Positions 40,045 to 50,691 are shown, numbered from the stretch's first letter. The stretch: DNA of 64,000 nucleotides from Polaromonas sp. A23 (GCF_002001015.1 NZ_MUNO01000010.1:157361-221360); one strand, 5' to 3'. Program-made: numbers and translations. Notes: a model not told the origin generated them from the sequence alone.

Positions 40045-40992
40045 ATGACCATTCCACTCACCTTTGCCGCCTGGCCCCGCACTGCCGCCAAGGCAATGCG
40101 CGCACTTGGTCTGCTGCTGACAACGGTTTTTCTTTGGGGTGCACTAACCGCGCGGGCGCAAGACGTGTTGCCTGTGCCTGCGTTGACGGCGCGCGTGATG
40201 GACAGCACCGGCACGTTGGATAACACGCAGCGCGAGGCGCTCGAAGCCAAGCTGGCGACGTTTGAAAAAGCGCGTGGCGCGCAGATAGTGATTTTGATGG
40301 TGCCCTCTACCGCGCCTGAAGACATTGCGGCGTACGCCCAGCGGATTGGCGACAGCTGGAAGATCGGGCGCAAGGGCATCGGCGACGGGCTATTGCTGGT
40401 AGTGGCAAAAAATGACCGTAAGGTACGCATAGAAACCACCAAAACGCTGGAAGGCGCCATTCCCGATCTCGCGGCACGCCAGATCATCGACCGGGCCATC
40501 ACGCCCCGCTTCAAGCAGGGCGACTTCGCTGGCGGACTCAATGCAGCGGCCGATCAGATCATTGCGCTGATCAGCGGAGAGAACTTGCCCGCACCTGATT
40601 CAGATGCGGGGAGGGCCGGCAATAAGGGCTTCAACTGGACCGACATTGCTGTTTTCCTGTTTTTTGCAGTGCCCATAGGCGCGCGGCTGATAGCAGCCGT
40701 TTTCGGACGCAAGCTGGGGGCTATGGTCACCGGCGGCGCGGTTGGCGGCCTCGCCTGGCTGTTTACCAGCAGCCTCCTGATTGGCGGCCTCGCCGCCGTG
40801 GCCGGCGCCGCGGTAGCCTTGGTGGTCGGTCTTGGCAGCTGGGCCTCAAGCGGACGGGGCGGCGGGTCTTCCAGTTGGGGCGGCGGTGGTTCGGGCGGCG
40901 GCAGTTGGGGTGGTAGCGGTGGAGGTGGAGGCGGGTTCAGCAGCGGCGGCGGCGGTGACTTCGGCGGCGGCGGCGCTTCGGGAAGTTGGTAA
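40045..40992 (+). CDS. TPM-domain membrane protein with Gly/Ser-rich tail (YgcG-like)
   Basis: A 315-residue protein. A signal peptide (cleavage near ARA, residue 38) precedes a TPM domain (about 45-185: VPALTARVMDSTGTLDNTQR, RIGDSWKIGRKGIGDGLLLV). Two hydrophobic helices follow (about 200-265), and a low-complexity tail of Gly, Ser and Trp (last ~50 residues). TPM domains are found in plant thylakoid (TLP18.3) phosphatases and many bacterial envelope proteins, usually beside LemA as here. GTG at 40039 is an alternative start. The function is unknown. Confidence 0.88.
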   Translation: MTIPLTFAAWPRTAAKAMRALGLLLTTVFLWGALTARAQDVLPVPALTARVMDSTGTLDNTQREALEAKLATFEKARGAQIVILMVPSTAPEDIAAYAQRIGDSWKIGRKGIGDGLLLVVAKNDRKVRIETTKTLEGAIPDLAARQIIDRAITPRFKQGDFAGGLNAAADQIIALISGENLPAPDSDAGRAGNKGFNWTDIAVFLFFAVPIGARLIAAVFGRKLGAMVTGGAVGGLAWLFTSSLLIGGLAAVAGAAVALVVGLGSWASSGRGGGSSSWGGGGSGGGSWGGSGGGGGGFSSGGGGDFGGGGASGSW

Positions 40993-40994
40993 CC

Positions 40995-41537
40995 ATGATC
41001 AGCAAACTCAAACTTCTGATCAAGCATCTCTGGCTTGACGCTTCCGACAGTGAGCGCGCCATACCGGCTGCGATGCTGGAACGGCTGACGCGGCGCGTGG
41101 CTGCAAGCGAGAAGCGTCACAGCGGCGAGATCCGTATTTGCGTGGAAGCATCCTTACCCTCCAGCTATCTCTGGCGGCTGGGCAGGAACACTCCCGTCAG
41201 CACACTTATTCGCGAACGGGCCGTGATGATGTTCGGCAAGTTGCGTGTCTGGGACACCGAGCACAACAATGGTGTGTTGATCTACATGTTGCTGGCCGAG
41301 CACGCGATTGAAATCGTCGCCGACCGCGGCCTGGCCCGGCATGTGAGCCCGGCGCAGTGGCAGGCCATGGTGGCGCGCATGGCGCGGGCGTTCAAGGAAA
41401 AACGGTATGAAGACGGGTTGACGCAGGCGCTGGAGGAAACTTCGGCGCTGCTGATGGCGCACTTTGCTGTTGGCGGCAGGCCGGACAGCACACCAAACAA
41501 TCCCAACGAACTGCCTGACGCGCCCTTGCTGCGATAG
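40995..41537 (+). CDS. Second TPM-domain protein
   Basis: A 180-residue protein with a TPM-type domain (AASEKRHSGEIRICVEASLP, LRVWDTEHNNGVLIYMLLAE, IVADRGLARHVSPAQWQAMV). It lacks a signal peptide and membrane helices, unlike the preceding TPM protein, so it may stay on the cytoplasmic side. It starts two bases after the stop of the preceding gene, so it is translationally linked. It closes the lemA group. The C-terminal 25 residues are Pro/Asn-rich. Confidence 0.87.
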   Translation: MISKLKLLIKHLWLDASDSERAIPAAMLERLTRRVAASEKRHSGEIRICVEASLPSSYLWRLGRNTPVSTLIRERAVMMFGKLRVWDTEHNNGVLIYMLLAEHAIEIVADRGLARHVSPAQWQAMVARMARAFKEKRYEDGLTQALEETSALLMAHFAVGGRPDSTPNNPNELPDAPLLR

Positions 41538-41579
41538 CCGGGCGGCAGATGCCCCAGAGCGGCTGCCGGTAGCGCCGCT

Positions 41580-41789
41580 TCAGGGCGCCAGAACGACAGC
41601 CAACACAAAGAGGGCAGCCACCGCGAGCATGACCCGCGTCAGCCACGCTTTCCGCGCGCGCCGGGCCTTGCGCTCTGGCGATGCCTCTTCCCATGTCAGG
41701 CTGTCCAGAAGACTGTCCATTTTTCGCACCTCGTTGTTGACTTGCTCCCACCGCAACAATAAGGGGACAAGCCGCTCCATGGCAGTCAT
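41580..41789 (-). CDS. Small single-helix membrane protein of unknown function
   Basis: A 69-residue protein. An N-terminal helical part (MERLVPLLLRWEQVNNEVRK) and a very basic middle (ERKARRARKAW) precede one membrane helix at the C-terminus (about 50-68), the layout of a tail-anchored small protein. Codon use is plausible, but there is no clear ribosome-binding site. It may start at Met4 (41780). It is convergent with the second TPM gene and I do not recognise it. Confidence 0.5.
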   Translation of the reverse strand: MTAMERLVPLLLRWEQVNNEVRKMDSLLDSLTWEEASPERKARRARKAWLTRVMLAVAALFVLAVVLAP

Positions 41790-41851
41790 TTAGCGTGTCC
41801 AGTTGTTACCTCGCCCATTGGGCACAGCGGCGGCGCCTGAAACGCTTCACA

Positions 41852-41906
41852 TTTGATAGCTGCCCGCGCCCGTACCATATGGGCTGGAGGCATATTTTGC
41901 TTGAAT
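41852..41906 (+). repeat. Interspersed repeat family 1, copy 9 (intergenic)
   Basis: TTTGATAGCTGCCCGCGCCC, GTACCATATGGGCTGGAGGC and ATATTTTGCTTGAA. It is close to copy 5 and sits in the 258-bp gap 41790-42047. The remainder of that gap holds a terminator and no recognisable gene. Confidence 0.75.
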
Positions 41907-41992
41907 ATATGCAGCAAGCGGCATCTGCATGACGAAATAGGAACGTGGCGCCGCAGCCACTCACAGCTGCGGGACTTGCAAGCACCCAGGGC

Positions 41993-42030
41993 AAAAAAGC
42001 AGAACGCCGCCGAGTCGTGTACCGGCGGCG
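41993..42030 (-). terminator. Rho-independent terminator of the xylose operon
   Basis: On the minus strand, CGCCGCC and GGCGGCG form a 7-bp stem with a 12-base loop, followed six bases later by TTTTTT. It is located 18 bp after the stop of the oxidoreductase gene, the last gene of the operon. Confidence 0.65.
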
Positions 42031-42047
42031 ATCCGGACTTTGCTTCT

Positions 42048-43199
42048 TCAGTCCATCAATGTCCACTTCTGTTCGCTGCGCGCCGACTCCACCACCTTCT
42101 CAATAAAGCGAACCCCGCGAGCCCCGTCTTCGATCCGCGGATAGTCGGCGTCCAGTGGATCGGGCTCGCGCCCGGCGGCACGCGCGCGGATGTCGGCCGC
42201 CACACCCAGATAGACATTCGCAAAGGCTTCAATGAAGGCTTCGGGGTGGCCAGCTGGCAAGCGGCTGGCCCGCTGCGCCGAGGGGCACAGCCAGGGTGAT
42301 CCGCGCGTCAGGATGCGGCGCGGCCCGTCCAGCGGGGAATGCAGCAGCTGGTTGGGCTCTTCCTGCCGCCAGTCGAGCGTGCCGCTGCTGCCAAAAACAC
42401 GCAGGCGCAAGTCGTTCTCGCAGCCGACCTCAATCTGCGAAGCGATCAGCACGCCACGTGCGCCATTGGTAAACCGCAGCAACAGATTGCCGTCGTCGTC
42501 CAGCCTGCGGCCGGGGATGAAAGCCGTCAGGTCAGCGCACAGGCTTTCAAGCTCAAGCCCGGTGACCGTGGCCACAAGGTTCTCTGCATGCGAGCCGATA
42601 TCGCCGATGGCGCCTGCCGCACCGCTGCGCGCCGGATCCGTACGCCAATCGGCCTGCTTGTTGTTGCCGCCCTCAAGGCGGGTAGCGAGCCAGCCCTGGT
42701 TGTATTCGACGATGACCTTGCGTATCTCGCCGAGCATGCCCTGGCGCACCATGTTGCGTGCCTCGCGCACCATGGGATAGCCGGTGTAGTTGTAGGTCAC
42801 GCCGAAGACGATGCCGCTTTTGGCGGCCACGCTGGCCAGTTCCTGCGCCTGCGCGTTGGTGTGAACCAGCGGCTTGTCGCACACCACATGAATACCGGCC
42901 TCCGCAAAAGCGCGCGCGACCGGAAAGTGCACATGGTTGGGCGTGACGATGGAAACGAAGTCGATGCGCTCGTCCTTGGCGCGTTTCAGCTCGTCGCTCA
43001 ACAGCTCTTGCCAGCTGCCATGGTTTCTTGCCGCAGGCAGACCCAGGTCTTGACCTGACGCCCGCGCCTTGTCAGGGACTGACGACAAGGCGCCGGCGAC
43101 CAGCTCGATCTGCCCGTCCAGAGCCATGGCTTTGCGGTGCACGGCGCCGATGAAGGCATCCCGGCCGCCACCGACCATTGCGTAACGCAGCTTTTTCAT
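42048..43199 (-). CDS. Gfo/Idh/MocA-family sugar oxidoreductase
   Basis: A 383-residue NAD(P)-dependent dehydrogenase. The N-terminal Rossmann domain opens [18 protein letters not shown], with the catalytic-type segment [15 protein letters not shown] (Lys in the C-x-K-P motif) and a C-terminal alpha/beta domain ([20 protein letters not shown]). It is the last gene of the xylose operon; its start overlaps the stop of the epimerase gene (ATGA at 43196-43199). It may oxidise a pentose or related sugar; the substrate is unknown. Confidence 0.88.
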   Translation of the reverse strand: MKKLRYAMVGGGRDAFIGAVHRKAMALDGQIELVAGALSSVPDKARASGQDLGLPAARNHGSWQELLSDELKRAKDERIDFVSIVTPNHVHFPVARAFAEAGIHVVCDKPLVHTNAQAQELASVAAKSGIVFGVTYNYTGYPMVREARNMVRQGMLGEIRKVIVEYNQGWLATRLEGGNNKQADWRTDPARSGAAGAIGDIGSHAENLVATVTGLELESLCADLTAFIPGRRLDDDGNLLLRFTNGARGVLIASQIEVGCENDLRLRVFGSSGTLDWRQEEPNQLLHSPLDGPRRILTRGSPWLCPSAQRASRLPAGHPEAFIEAFANVYLGVAADIRARAAGREPDPLDADYPRIEDGARGVRFIEKVVESARSEQKWTLMD

Positions 43200-44227
43200 G
43201 CTGTTGACCCCGCCATGCCGCCCTGCTTCGACTTGTCAAAAACAGCATCAAAGGCACCTGCCGCAGGCTTGAAGTCCAGCCGCTTGCAGAATGCCGCGCT
43301 TTCCGTGGCGCCGTGCACCCGGTCCATGCGGCTGTCCTCCCACTCCACGCTCAGGGGGCCGGCGTAGCCGATGTCGTTGAGTGCGACGATCAGCGATTCG
43401 AAATCGATCATGCCTCGCCCCACGCTGCGGAAATCCCAGAAGCGCCTTGCATCGCCAAAGCTGGTATGCCCGCCGAACACGCCGACGGTGCCGTCGCCCT
43501 TGTTCCACCACACATCTTTCATGTGAGCGTTGTATACCCGGTCGGGAAAGGTGCGAATGAACTTGATGTAGTCCACCCCCTGGTAGCCCAAATGGCTGGG
43601 GTCGAAATTGAACCCAAAACGCCGGTGACCTTTGACTGCCTCCACCGCTCGTTGGCTGGAAGCGATGTCGAACGCAATCTCGGTGGGATGAACCTCCAGC
43701 GCAAAGTTCACGTCAACGGATTCGAACACGTCGAGGATAGGCGTCCAGCGCCGCGCGAAGTCTGCAAAACCCTTGTCCCAGAAAGCCTGCGTGGTTGGCG
43801 GAAAAGCGTAGTTGGCGTGCCAGACGGACGAGCCAGTAAAACCCGTCACTGTTTTGACACCGAATTTTGCGGCTGCGCGCGCAGTGTCCTGCATTTCGCG
43901 CGCCGCGCGCTGGCGCACGCCTTCCGGCTCGCCATCGCCCCATATCTCCTCGGAAACAATTGCCTGATGCCGTTCGTCAATCAGGTCGCAAACAGCCTGT
44001 CCCACCAGATGGGCACCAATTGCAAAGCACTGCAAGCCGTGCTGCTCAAGCAGCTTGCGCTTGTCTTTGACGTAACTGGCACTCTTCAACGCTTCCTGAA
44101 CATTGAAGTGGTCACCCCAGCAGGCCAGCTCCAGGCCGTCGTAGCCCATGCTGCGGGCCAGCGGCGCCAGCTCCTTGAGCGGCAAATCGGCCCATTGGCC
44201 GGTAAACAATGTGACGGGTCTTGCCAT
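43196..44227 (-). CDS. Sugar phosphate isomerase/epimerase (xylose-isomerase-like TIM barrel)
   Basis: A 343-residue AP-endonuclease-2 / IolE-type TIM barrel. The metal-site strands are [54 protein letters not shown] and the final [13 protein letters not shown]. It likely isomerises or epimerises a keto-sugar, working with the overlapping Gfo/Idh/MocA protein; such pairs are common in inositol and rare-sugar catabolism. ATG 44227 opens [20 protein letters not shown]. The gap to the upstream binding-protein gene contains a strong hairpin. Confidence 0.87.
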   Translation of the reverse strand: MARPVTLFTGQWADLPLKELAPLARSMGYDGLELACWGDHFNVQEALKSASYVKDKRKLLEQHGLQCFAIGAHLVGQAVCDLIDERHQAIVSEEIWGDGEPEGVRQRAAREMQDTARAAAKFGVKTVTGFTGSSVWHANYAFPPTTQAFWDKGFADFARRWTPILDVFESVDVNFALEVHPTEIAFDIASSQRAVEAVKGHRRFGFNFDPSHLGYQGVDYIKFIRTFPDRVYNAHMKDVWWNKGDGTVGVFGGHTSFGDARRFWDFRSVGRGMIDFESLIVALNDIGYAGPLSVEWEDSRMDRVHGATESAAFCKRLDFKPAAGAFDAVFDKSKQGGMAGSTA

Positions 44228-44251
44228 GGCAGTAGTTCCCAAAATGTTGAA

Positions 44252-44294
44252 CGCTTCGCTCCGCCTCTTCATTCAAGAGGCAGGCGCGAAAGCG
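44252..44294 (-). promoter_or_regulatory. Intercistronic hairpin after the binding-protein gene
   Basis: GCCTCTT and AAGAGGC form a 7-bp stem with a 5-base loop, extended by an outer CGCTT...AAGCG pairing. It lies between the binding-protein gene and the epimerase gene within one operon. Such hairpins often raise the relative level of the binding protein by protecting the 3' end or attenuating read-through. Confidence 0.55.
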
Positions 44295-44307
44295 AAGGTT
44301 GGATACC

Positions 44308-45270
44308 TTAAAACGGAGAAGCAGGCTCGTAGTACTGCTTGGCGTTTTCCTTGGTGATCAGGACCGACGGGATGATGGTCGTCGCAGCGACCTTCTCGCC
44401 CTTGACGCGCGCCGCAGCGGTGAGTTTCATCGCGTCGGCAATCATGCTGGGCGAATAAGTGACGTCAGCGGTCACCAGTTTGTCGCCGTCCATGACTTTC
44501 TTGATGTACTCCTTGGAACCCGCACCGCCGAGCACCAGCTTGATGTCGCTGCGCTTGGCCTGGTCGATGGCTTTCTGCACGCCCACCGCCATGTCGTCGT
44601 CGGAAGCCCAGACAGCGTCAATTTTCTTGAAGCGCGTCAGGTAGTCCTGCATGACCTTGAAGGCATCGTCACGGTTCCAGTTGCCGTGCTTCGCATCAAG
44701 AATCTTGATGCCCGGATGTGTTTTCATCACGGCAGTAAATGCATCGACGCGCTGGTTGTCGATGACCGTCGGAATACCGCGCAAGACGACTACATCGCCC
44801 TTGCCGCCCAGGGCCTTGGCCATGTACTCGGCCGAGACTTTGCCGAACCCGGGATTGTCTCCGGCAACATACGCGTCTTGCGCACTCGGATCTGTCAATC
44901 CACGGTCCACGACCGTCACGTAGACGCCTTTGCTTTTGAGTTGCGCCACAGGCTGGGTCAGCGGTGCCGACTCGAATGGAAGAATCACCAGGGTGTCGAT
45001 CTTGTTGGCGGTGTGCAAATCCTGCACCTGGTTGGCTTGTTCGGCGGCGGAGCCTGCGGTTTTCACGGTGACCTTCAGGCCGGGATACTGTTTTTCAAGC
45101 TCTGCCTTGGTGCGATTGGCCCAGTACACGACACCGCCGGCCCAGCCGTGTGTGGCGGCAGGAATAGCCACGCCAATATGGGGCTTGTTCTGCGCAAAAG
45201 TCGCTGGCGCCGTACCCAGGCAGACCAGCACCGCAGCGCTGGTTGCCAGTTTCCGAATCATCGATTTCAT
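44308..45270 (-). CDS. Sugar ABC transporter substrate-binding protein
   Basis: A 320-residue RbsB-class binding protein with a signal peptide (cleavage near TFA-QN, residue 26) and the opening [20 protein letters not shown]. The motif [20 protein letters not shown] and hinge segments such as VYVTVVDRG are typical of periplasmic sugar receptors. GGAGAC precedes ATG 45270. It delivers a sugar, probably D-xylose by context, to the permease/ATPase encoded upstream. Its similarity looks closer to general ribose/galactose-type receptors than to E. coli XylF, so the ligand is uncertain. Confidence 0.88.
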   Translation of the reverse strand: MKSMIRKLATSAAVLVCLGTAPATFAQNKPHIGVAIPAATHGWAGGVVYWANRTKAELEKQYPGLKVTVKTAGSAAEQANQVQDLHTANKIDTLVILPFESAPLTQPVAQLKSKGVYVTVVDRGLTDPSAQDAYVAGDNPGFGKVSAEYMAKALGGKGDVVVLRGIPTVIDNQRVDAFTAVMKTHPGIKILDAKHGNWNRDDAFKVMQDYLTRFKKIDAVWASDDDMAVGVQKAIDQAKRSDIKLVLGGAGSKEYIKKVMDGDKLVTADVTYSPSMIADAMKLTAAARVKGEKVAATTIIPSVLITKENAKQYYEPASPF

Positions 45271-45324
45271 GGTTGTCTCCTTGCTGGTTGAAAAATTGGC
45301 AGCTTGCGCCACCGGTGAAAAAAC

Positions 45325-46353
45325 CTAGCGGCGTCCTCGCTGGAAGAACGCAACCGCGATGATGACAAAACCCTGCACGGCAGCATTGAGGTACACGCTG
45401 ATGATGCTGGTCAGGTTGAGAATGTTGCTGATCACGGAAAGCAACACTGCGCCGATGACCGTGCCAGTGATGCCGCCCGCGCCACCTTTGAGGGCGGTTC
45501 CGCCCACAATCACGGCGGCAATGGCCTCGAGCTCCCACAGCAGTCCCGTGCTCGGTGAAGCCGATCCCAGGCGGGGCACGTACAGCAAGGTGGCAATGCC
45601 GACGCACACTCCCAGCAATGCGTAGGTGATGATCTTGACGCGGTCGACTTCAACGGCCGCGTAACGCGCCACCTGTTCGTTGGAGCCGATGGCCTGGACG
45701 TACCGGCCATAGGCGGTCCGGTTGAGAATCAGCGCGCCGAGCATGGCCACCGCGATAAAAACCCACACAGGAATCGGGATGCCGGCCAGGCTGCCGTAGT
45801 AGACCGGGCTGTAGACCGTCGACAGGCTGGAGTCCAGCGTGATGGCGCCGCCATTGGAAAAATAGGTGAGGTAGGCCCTGAAGATACCCAGCGTTCCCAG
45901 CGTGACGATAAAGGGTTCGATCCGGCCTTTGGTGATCAACAGGCCGTGGGCCAGACCGAACACCGCACCCAACAGCACAGCGAAGGCCATGCCGAGCGCG
46001 ACCACCAGCACAGGGGACGTCATCGTTGCTGCGATCGCATTCATCATGAGGATCGTGCAACCTGCAATCAGCGCCGCCATCGAGCCGACCGACAGGTCAA
46101 TGCCACCCGAGATGATGACAAAACACATGCCCACGGCAATGATGCCGATAAACGCCGTGCGGGTCAGCACATTCATGGCGTTGTCCAGCGTTGCAAAATT
46201 CTCGTTGAGCAGCACACCCGCGATGCACAGCAAGACAAGCCCCGCGAGCGGACCCAGGCCATGCAGCGACTGCCGCCAGGACAGGCTTCGGGAGGCCAGG
46301 CGCTCGGCAGCGAAGCCGGTAGCCGGCGGGGCTTCAGTGTGTTCCGGTGGCAT
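45325..46353 (-). CDS. Sugar ABC transporter permease (RbsC-like)
   Basis: A 342-residue integral membrane protein of the BPD_transp_2 family with about 8-10 hydrophobic helices. The motif [20 protein letters not shown] and the C-terminal [20 protein letters not shown] are conserved in RbsC/XylH-type permeases. It forms the channel of the importer with the preceding ATPase; the genes overlap by 20 bp (46334-46353). The cytoplasmic N-terminus is about 35 residues. Confidence 0.92.
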   Translation of the reverse strand: MPPEHTEAPPATGFAAERLASRSLSWRQSLHGLGPLAGLVLLCIAGVLLNENFATLDNAMNVLTRTAFIGIIAVGMCFVIISGGIDLSVGSMAALIAGCTILMMNAIAATMTSPVLVVALGMAFAVLLGAVFGLAHGLLITKGRIEPFIVTLGTLGIFRAYLTYFSNGGAITLDSSLSTVYSPVYYGSLAGIPIPVWVFIAVAMLGALILNRTAYGRYVQAIGSNEQVARYAAVEVDRVKIITYALLGVCVGIATLLYVPRLGSASPSTGLLWELEAIAAVIVGGTALKGGAGGITGTVIGAVLLSVISNILNLTSIISVYLNAAVQGFVIIAVAFFQRGRR

Positions 46354-47821
46354 GGGCGATCATGACCTCTTCAGTTAGTTCGTCGGCCTGGAGCATGGCG
46401 ACCAGCTTGCCGGCACGCATCACGGCAACGCGATGGCACAGGCCTATCAGTTCCATCAGCTCCGAAGAAATGACAATGACGCCATGCCCTTCCCGCGCCA
46501 GACGCTGAATCAAAAAATAGATGTCGCGTTTGGCACCGATGTCGACGCCGCGTGTGGGCTCATCAAGAACAACGACGCGGGGGGCGGGATGCAGCACCTT
46601 GGCCAATGCCAGCTTTTGCTGATTGCCTCCCGACAACGCAGAAGCCGGGTTGTCGAGGGAACCTGTGCGGATTCCAAAATCATTGATGGCTGTTTGCAAG
46701 GCACGCCGTTCGGCATCTGGCGACAGCAGAGGCTGCGCATAACGTTCCAGGGCCATCAGCGTCAGGTTTTGCCGCAAGCCGAAGTGGACATGAAGCCCCT
46801 TGTTTTTCCGGTCTTCGCTGAGATAGGTCAGGCCCCTGCGAACGGCCGCGCGAGGGTTGCGTCGCACCCAGTCTTCCCCACCCAGGCGCACCCTGCCTCC
46901 GGACGATTTTCGCAAGCCGAGCAAGCCTTCAAACAGTTCCGTCCGGCCGGCACCGACCAGGCCCGCAAAACCCAGAATCTCGCCCGCGCGCACTTCAAAA
47001 CTGATGTCGCTGGCCCAGCCTGGAACGTTGATATGTTCGACCTGAAACAGGGTCGCGGCATCCGATGGTGACGGCTCCTTGAGGGGATACAGGTCCGAGA
47101 GTTCGCGGCCGACCATCAGGCTGGCCATTTGCTGGCGGCTCAGGCCGGAAGTGGGCCGGCGCGCGACAAAGCGGCCATCCCGCATCACGATCACCTCATC
47201 CGTGATCCGCTCCACCTCGTCCAGCTTGTGCGAAATGTACAAGACCGTCACGCCCTCGGTCTTAAGCTGGGCGATCAGCGTAAACAGCCGTTCGGTTTCA
47301 CCCGGTGTCAACGTGGCCGTCGGTTCATCCATCACCAGCAAACGCGTTTTGCGCGCCAGAGCCTTGGCAATTTCCACCAGCTGCTTTTCAGCAACGATGA
47401 GCTGGCTGACGCGGGTATCGGGGCTGATGCTCAAGCCCACCTGATCCAGCACGCGCCTCGCCTCGCCGCTCATGGCTTTGTCATCGAGCAACCAGCCGCG
47501 CTTTTTTTCGTGTCCCAGAAAGATGTTCTGGGCAATCGTCAGGTCTTCAGCAAGATTGAACTCCTGGTGAATCATGACAATGCCCTCAGCCTCAGCCGCC
47601 CGCGAGCCACCGAAGTGCACGGCCTGGCCATTGACGGTCAATTCACCGCTGGTCAGCGTTTCATAACCCGCCAGGATTTTCATCAGGGTCGACTTGCCCG
47701 CCCCGTTTTCACCCAGCAGGCCATAGACCTTGCCGGGCGCGAGTTCAAAGCTGACGTCGTGTAGCACCTGCACCGGGCCAAAGCGCTTGACGATATCCTT
47801 GAATCCTACGGTGAGACTCAC
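46334..47821 (-). CDS. Sugar ABC transporter ATPase, two-domain (RbsA/XylG-like)
   Basis: A 495-residue tandem ABC protein. The first domain has Walker [15 protein letters not shown] and [10 protein letters not shown]. The second has a degenerate Walker A ([12 protein letters not shown]), the signature [13 protein letters not shown] and [14 protein letters not shown], as is normal for the carbohydrate type-2 (CUT2) family. It powers import of the operon's sugar. It lies 102 bp after xylA with no obvious terminator between, so it is likely in the same transcript. Confidence 0.93.
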   Translation of the reverse strand: MSLTVGFKDIVKRFGPVQVLHDVSFELAPGKVYGLLGENGAGKSTLMKILAGYETLTSGELTVNGQAVHFGGSRAAEAEGIVMIHQEFNLAEDLTIAQNIFLGHEKKRGWLLDDKAMSGEARRVLDQVGLSISPDTRVSQLIVAEKQLVEIAKALARKTRLLVMDEPTATLTPGETERLFTLIAQLKTEGVTVLYISHKLDEVERITDEVIVMRDGRFVARRPTSGLSRQQMASLMVGRELSDLYPLKEPSPSDAATLFQVEHINVPGWASDISFEVRAGEILGFAGLVGAGRTELFEGLLGLRKSSGGRVRLGGEDWVRRNPRAAVRRGLTYLSEDRKNKGLHVHFGLRQNLTLMALERYAQPLLSPDAERRALQTAINDFGIRTGSLDNPASALSGGNQQKLALAKVLHPAPRVVVLDEPTRGVDIGAKRDIYFLIQRLAREGHGVIVISSELMELIGLCHRVAVMRAGKLVAMLQADELTEEVMIAHATGTH

Positions 47822-47923
47822 TGTTGATCCTGCCTTGTCACTGGACGTTGATGGATGCCAGGAAGCCCTCCCCGCGCCAGTCGGGGCGAGGGAAATCCAG
47901 CATCGCAGCGAAGGTCGTGCGCA

Positions 47924-49249
47924 TCAAGCCACGCCTCCGAAAATTGCGGCGTTGACCCGGTTTTCCAGCCATTCCTGACGGCCGCTCACCGGCATCGGGT
48001 TGAATTCGTTGACGAAGGCGTGCTCGGCGACCTGCGTCAAGCTCATGTCGCCGGACAGAATGCGGCGCCCAAGATCCTGTTGCCAGCCGGCATAACGTTG
48101 TTGCCTGAAACGCTCGAGTTCGTCTTGCTCAACGAGGCACACCGCACTCTTGAGCGCCAGGGCCAGCACGTCAATAGCGCCCACATGACCATGCACGATG
48201 TCGACCGCATCCATGCTTTGGCGCCTGACTTTGGCATCGAAATTGAAGCCGCCGTTGACAAACCCGCCGGCCTTGATGATTTCGTACATGGCCAGCGTCA
48301 GGTCTTCCACGCTGTTGGGGAACTGGTCGGTGTCCCAGCCGTTCTGCGGATCACCCCGGTTGGCGTCAATGCTGCCAAACACACCCAGCGCCGCGGCGGT
48401 GGCAATTTCGTGCTGAAAGCTGTGCCCTGCAAGCGTGGCGTGGTTGGCCTCGATGTTGAGCTTGATCTCCTGCTCCAGGCCAAACTGCTTGAGGAAACCG
48501 TAAACGGTCGCGCAGTCGTAGTCATACTGGTGCTTGGTGGGCTCCAGCGGTTTGGGCTCGATCAGGATGTCCCCTTTAAAACCGGTCTTGTGCTTGTGCT
48601 CCACCACCATGCGCATGAAGCGGCCCAACTGCTCGCGCTCCTGGCGCAAATCCGTATTGAGCAAAGTGTCGTAGCCTTCGCGCCCACCCCACAACACGTA
48701 GTTGGCGCCGCCCAGCTGCCTGGTGGCATTCATCGCACTGAACACCTGGGTCGCCGCGTAGGCGAACACCTCGGGGTTGGGGTTGGTTGCCGCACCCGCA
48801 GCATACCGGCGATGGCCGAACAGGTTGGCAGTGCCCCATAACAGTCGCATACCGGTCTCCTCCTGCTTCTGGGCCAACACGTCCGTCATCGCCGAGAAGT
48901 TGCTGCGGTACTGCGCCAGATTGCTGCCTTCGGGCGCCACATCGGTGTCGTGGAAGGTATAGAAAGGCACGCCCAGCCGCGTGAACAGGCTGAAAGCTGC
49001 GTCGGCTTTGCGGCGCGCCATCGTCAGCTCATCGCCTGCCTCGTGCCAGGGCCGGGAAAAAGTGCCCTGGCCGAATACGTCGCTGCCCGGCCAGACAAAG
49101 GTATGCCAATAACAGACGGCCAGGCGAAGATGCTCCTGCATGGTTTTGCCAAGCAGGCGTTCTTCAGGGTTGTAGTGGCGGTAAGCCAGTGGGGAACTGC
49201 CGCCTGGCCCTTCATAACGGACTGGCGCAATGGAATCGAAGTAGGACAT
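47924..49249 (-). CDS. xylA: Xylose isomerase
   Basis: A 441-residue enzyme, the class II xylose isomerase length. Motifs are [15 protein letters not shown] (catalytic His), [52 protein letters not shown] and [20 protein letters not shown] (metal ligands). It converts D-xylose to D-xylulose using Mg/Mn/Co. It is the first gene of the minus-strand operon, divergent from xylR across 155 bp. No xylulokinase gene (xylB) is present in the window. Confidence 0.96.
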   Translation of the reverse strand: MSYFDSIAPVRYEGPGGSSPLAYRHYNPEERLLGKTMQEHLRLAVCYWHTFVWPGSDVFGQGTFSRPWHEAGDELTMARRKADAAFSLFTRLGVPFYTFHDTDVAPEGSNLAQYRSNFSAMTDVLAQKQEETGMRLLWGTANLFGHRRYAAGAATNPNPEVFAYAATQVFSAMNATRQLGGANYVLWGGREGYDTLLNTDLRQEREQLGRFMRMVVEHKHKTGFKGDILIEPKPLEPTKHQYDYDCATVYGFLKQFGLEQEIKLNIEANHATLAGHSFQHEIATAAALGVFGSIDANRGDPQNGWDTDQFPNSVEDLTLAMYEIIKAGGFVNGGFNFDAKVRRQSMDAVDIVHGHVGAIDVLALALKSAVCLVEQDELERFRQQRYAGWQQDLGRRILSGDMSLTQVAEHAFVNEFNPMPVSGRQEWLENRVNAAIFGGVA

Positions 49250-49404
49250 CTCGAAAAACCTGCTTTAAGTGAATCCGCAAATGCTACTTCTCACGGGCCG
49301 GCAGCTCGATTGTGAAAATCACCAGCAACCATGGCAATATTTGATGCTGCACCGCAAAAAGTGAAGTACTGAGCGAGAATGCGTAGGCAAACCCACCCGA
49401 TTTC
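49250..49404. promoter_or_regulatory. xylA-xylR divergent intergenic region
   Basis: A 155-bp AT-richer gap that must contain both promoters. A perfect palindrome GTGA-AAA-TCAC (49311-49321) lies near the middle and an AAAAAGTGAAG stretch nearer xylR. Neither is a clear match to the E. coli XylR site, so the operator assignment is tentative. Confidence 0.35.
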
Positions 49405-50607
49405 ATGTCGCTTCACCGTACACCTGCCAACGCCAGGGTCTACCGCGTGGCCTTGCTGTTTCATGCCAGCAAGGTCTACGACCGCGAGGTCATTGCGGGC
49501 ATCGGCTCCTATGTGAACCAGACACGCGTCGCCTGGGACCTGTTTCTGGAAGAGGACTTCCGTTTCCGCCTCGACGGGATAGAGGACTGGGGAGGCGACG
49601 GCATCATTGCGGACTTCGATGATCCAGCCGTCTCCCGCGCCTTGTCCACCATGGGGCTACCGGTCGTAGCCGTCGGCAGTTCCTATTCCGACAAAACCCT
49701 TTACCCGGCAGGCGTGCCCTATGTCGCCACGGACAACCAGCTGCTGATCCAGCAGGCCTACCTGCATCTCATCGAAATGGGATTAACCCAGTTTGCGTGC
49801 TACAGCCTGCCCGAATCGCCGCTCAATCGCTGGGCACAGGAACGCGAAAAGGTATTTGACGCATTAATGCAGCGCGACCGGCTGACCTGCCATATTCACC
49901 GCGGACTGGCTACCAGCGCACCCACCTGGAACAGCGCCTCGCACCAGCTCATGGGCTGGTTGAAATCTCTGCCTAAACCCGTGGGAATAATCGCCGTCAC
50001 GGATGCACGCGCCCGGCAGTTGCTGCAAGCCTGCATCATGGCCGACATCGCCGTGCCCGATGAGGTCGCTATTGTGGGCATTGACAACGACACGCTGGGC
50101 CAGCATTTAACGCGCATCCAGCTCAGCTCGGTCAGCCAGGGGACGGAGGAAATGGGTCGTGCCGCCGCGCACTTGCTCCACCAGATTCTGGGCGGCGCGC
50201 GACTCAAGGACACGCGCATTGTTGTGCCACCAGCAGGAGTGCAGGCGCGCGCCTCCAGTCATCGTGAGGCGGTCCACGGCCCGCACGTGATGCGGGCACT
50301 TCATTACATCCGCCAATATGCCTGCCAGGGCATCAAGACCGAGCAGGTGGCCGCCCATGTTGGCTTGTCACGCTCTTCGCTGGAGACTTACTTTCGCCGC
50401 GAACTGCAACGCACGGTGCATGACGAGATATTGCTGTACAAGCTTCAACAGGCCAGGTCCTTGCTCGATGACTCCCAACTCACCGGTGCGGAGGTTGCCG
50501 GCCGCGCCGGCTTCGGTTCGGTGCAGTATCTCAACTCGGTGTTCAAACGCGAGCTGGGGTGCACGCCCCGCGAGTACCGGGAACGCGCTGCAACCGCGAA
50601 GAACTAG
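49405..50607 (+). CDS. xylR: Xylose operon regulator XylR (AraC family)
   Basis: A 400-residue protein. The N-terminal LacI/periplasmic-binding-like sensor covers about 1-280 (RVALLFHASKVYDREVIAGI; DEVAIVGIDNDTLGQHLTRI) and a C-terminal AraC double helix-turn-helix covers about 290-395 (GIKTEQVAAHVGLSRSSLET; LGCTPREYRERA). This is the architecture of E. coli XylR, which binds D-xylose and activates xyl genes. It is divergent from xylA. The match of architecture and position makes D-xylose the likely inducer. Confidence 0.92.
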   Translation: MSLHRTPANARVYRVALLFHASKVYDREVIAGIGSYVNQTRVAWDLFLEEDFRFRLDGIEDWGGDGIIADFDDPAVSRALSTMGLPVVAVGSSYSDKTLYPAGVPYVATDNQLLIQQAYLHLIEMGLTQFACYSLPESPLNRWAQEREKVFDALMQRDRLTCHIHRGLATSAPTWNSASHQLMGWLKSLPKPVGIIAVTDARARQLLQACIMADIAVPDEVAIVGIDNDTLGQHLTRIQLSSVSQGTEEMGRAAAHLLHQILGGARLKDTRIVVPPAGVQARASSHREAVHGPHVMRALHYIRQYACQGIKTEQVAAHVGLSRSSLETYFRRELQRTVHDEILLYKLQQARSLLDDSQLTGAEVAGRAGFGSVQYLNSVFKRELGCTPREYRERAATAKN

Positions 50608-50634
50608 GGCTCCGCCGCACGATGCGAGGTTCAT

Positions 50635-50665
50635 AAAAAAAGCCCTGGTCTTTCGAGCAGGGCTT
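50635..50665 (-). terminator. Rho-independent terminator of the atp operon
   Basis: On the minus strand, AAGCCCTG and CAGGGCTT form an 8-bp stem with a 10-base loop, followed by TTTTTT. It lies 27 bp after the atpC stop and between the convergent xylR and atpC genes. Confidence 0.9.
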
Positions 50666-50691
50666 GGGACGCGCGCCGTCTTTGGTTCACG

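Noticed and set aside
40858..40980. Gly/Ser-coding GGC-rich run that looks like a simple-sequence repeat
   Set aside because: It is the normal low-complexity C-terminal tail of the YgcG-type TPM protein, not a separate element.
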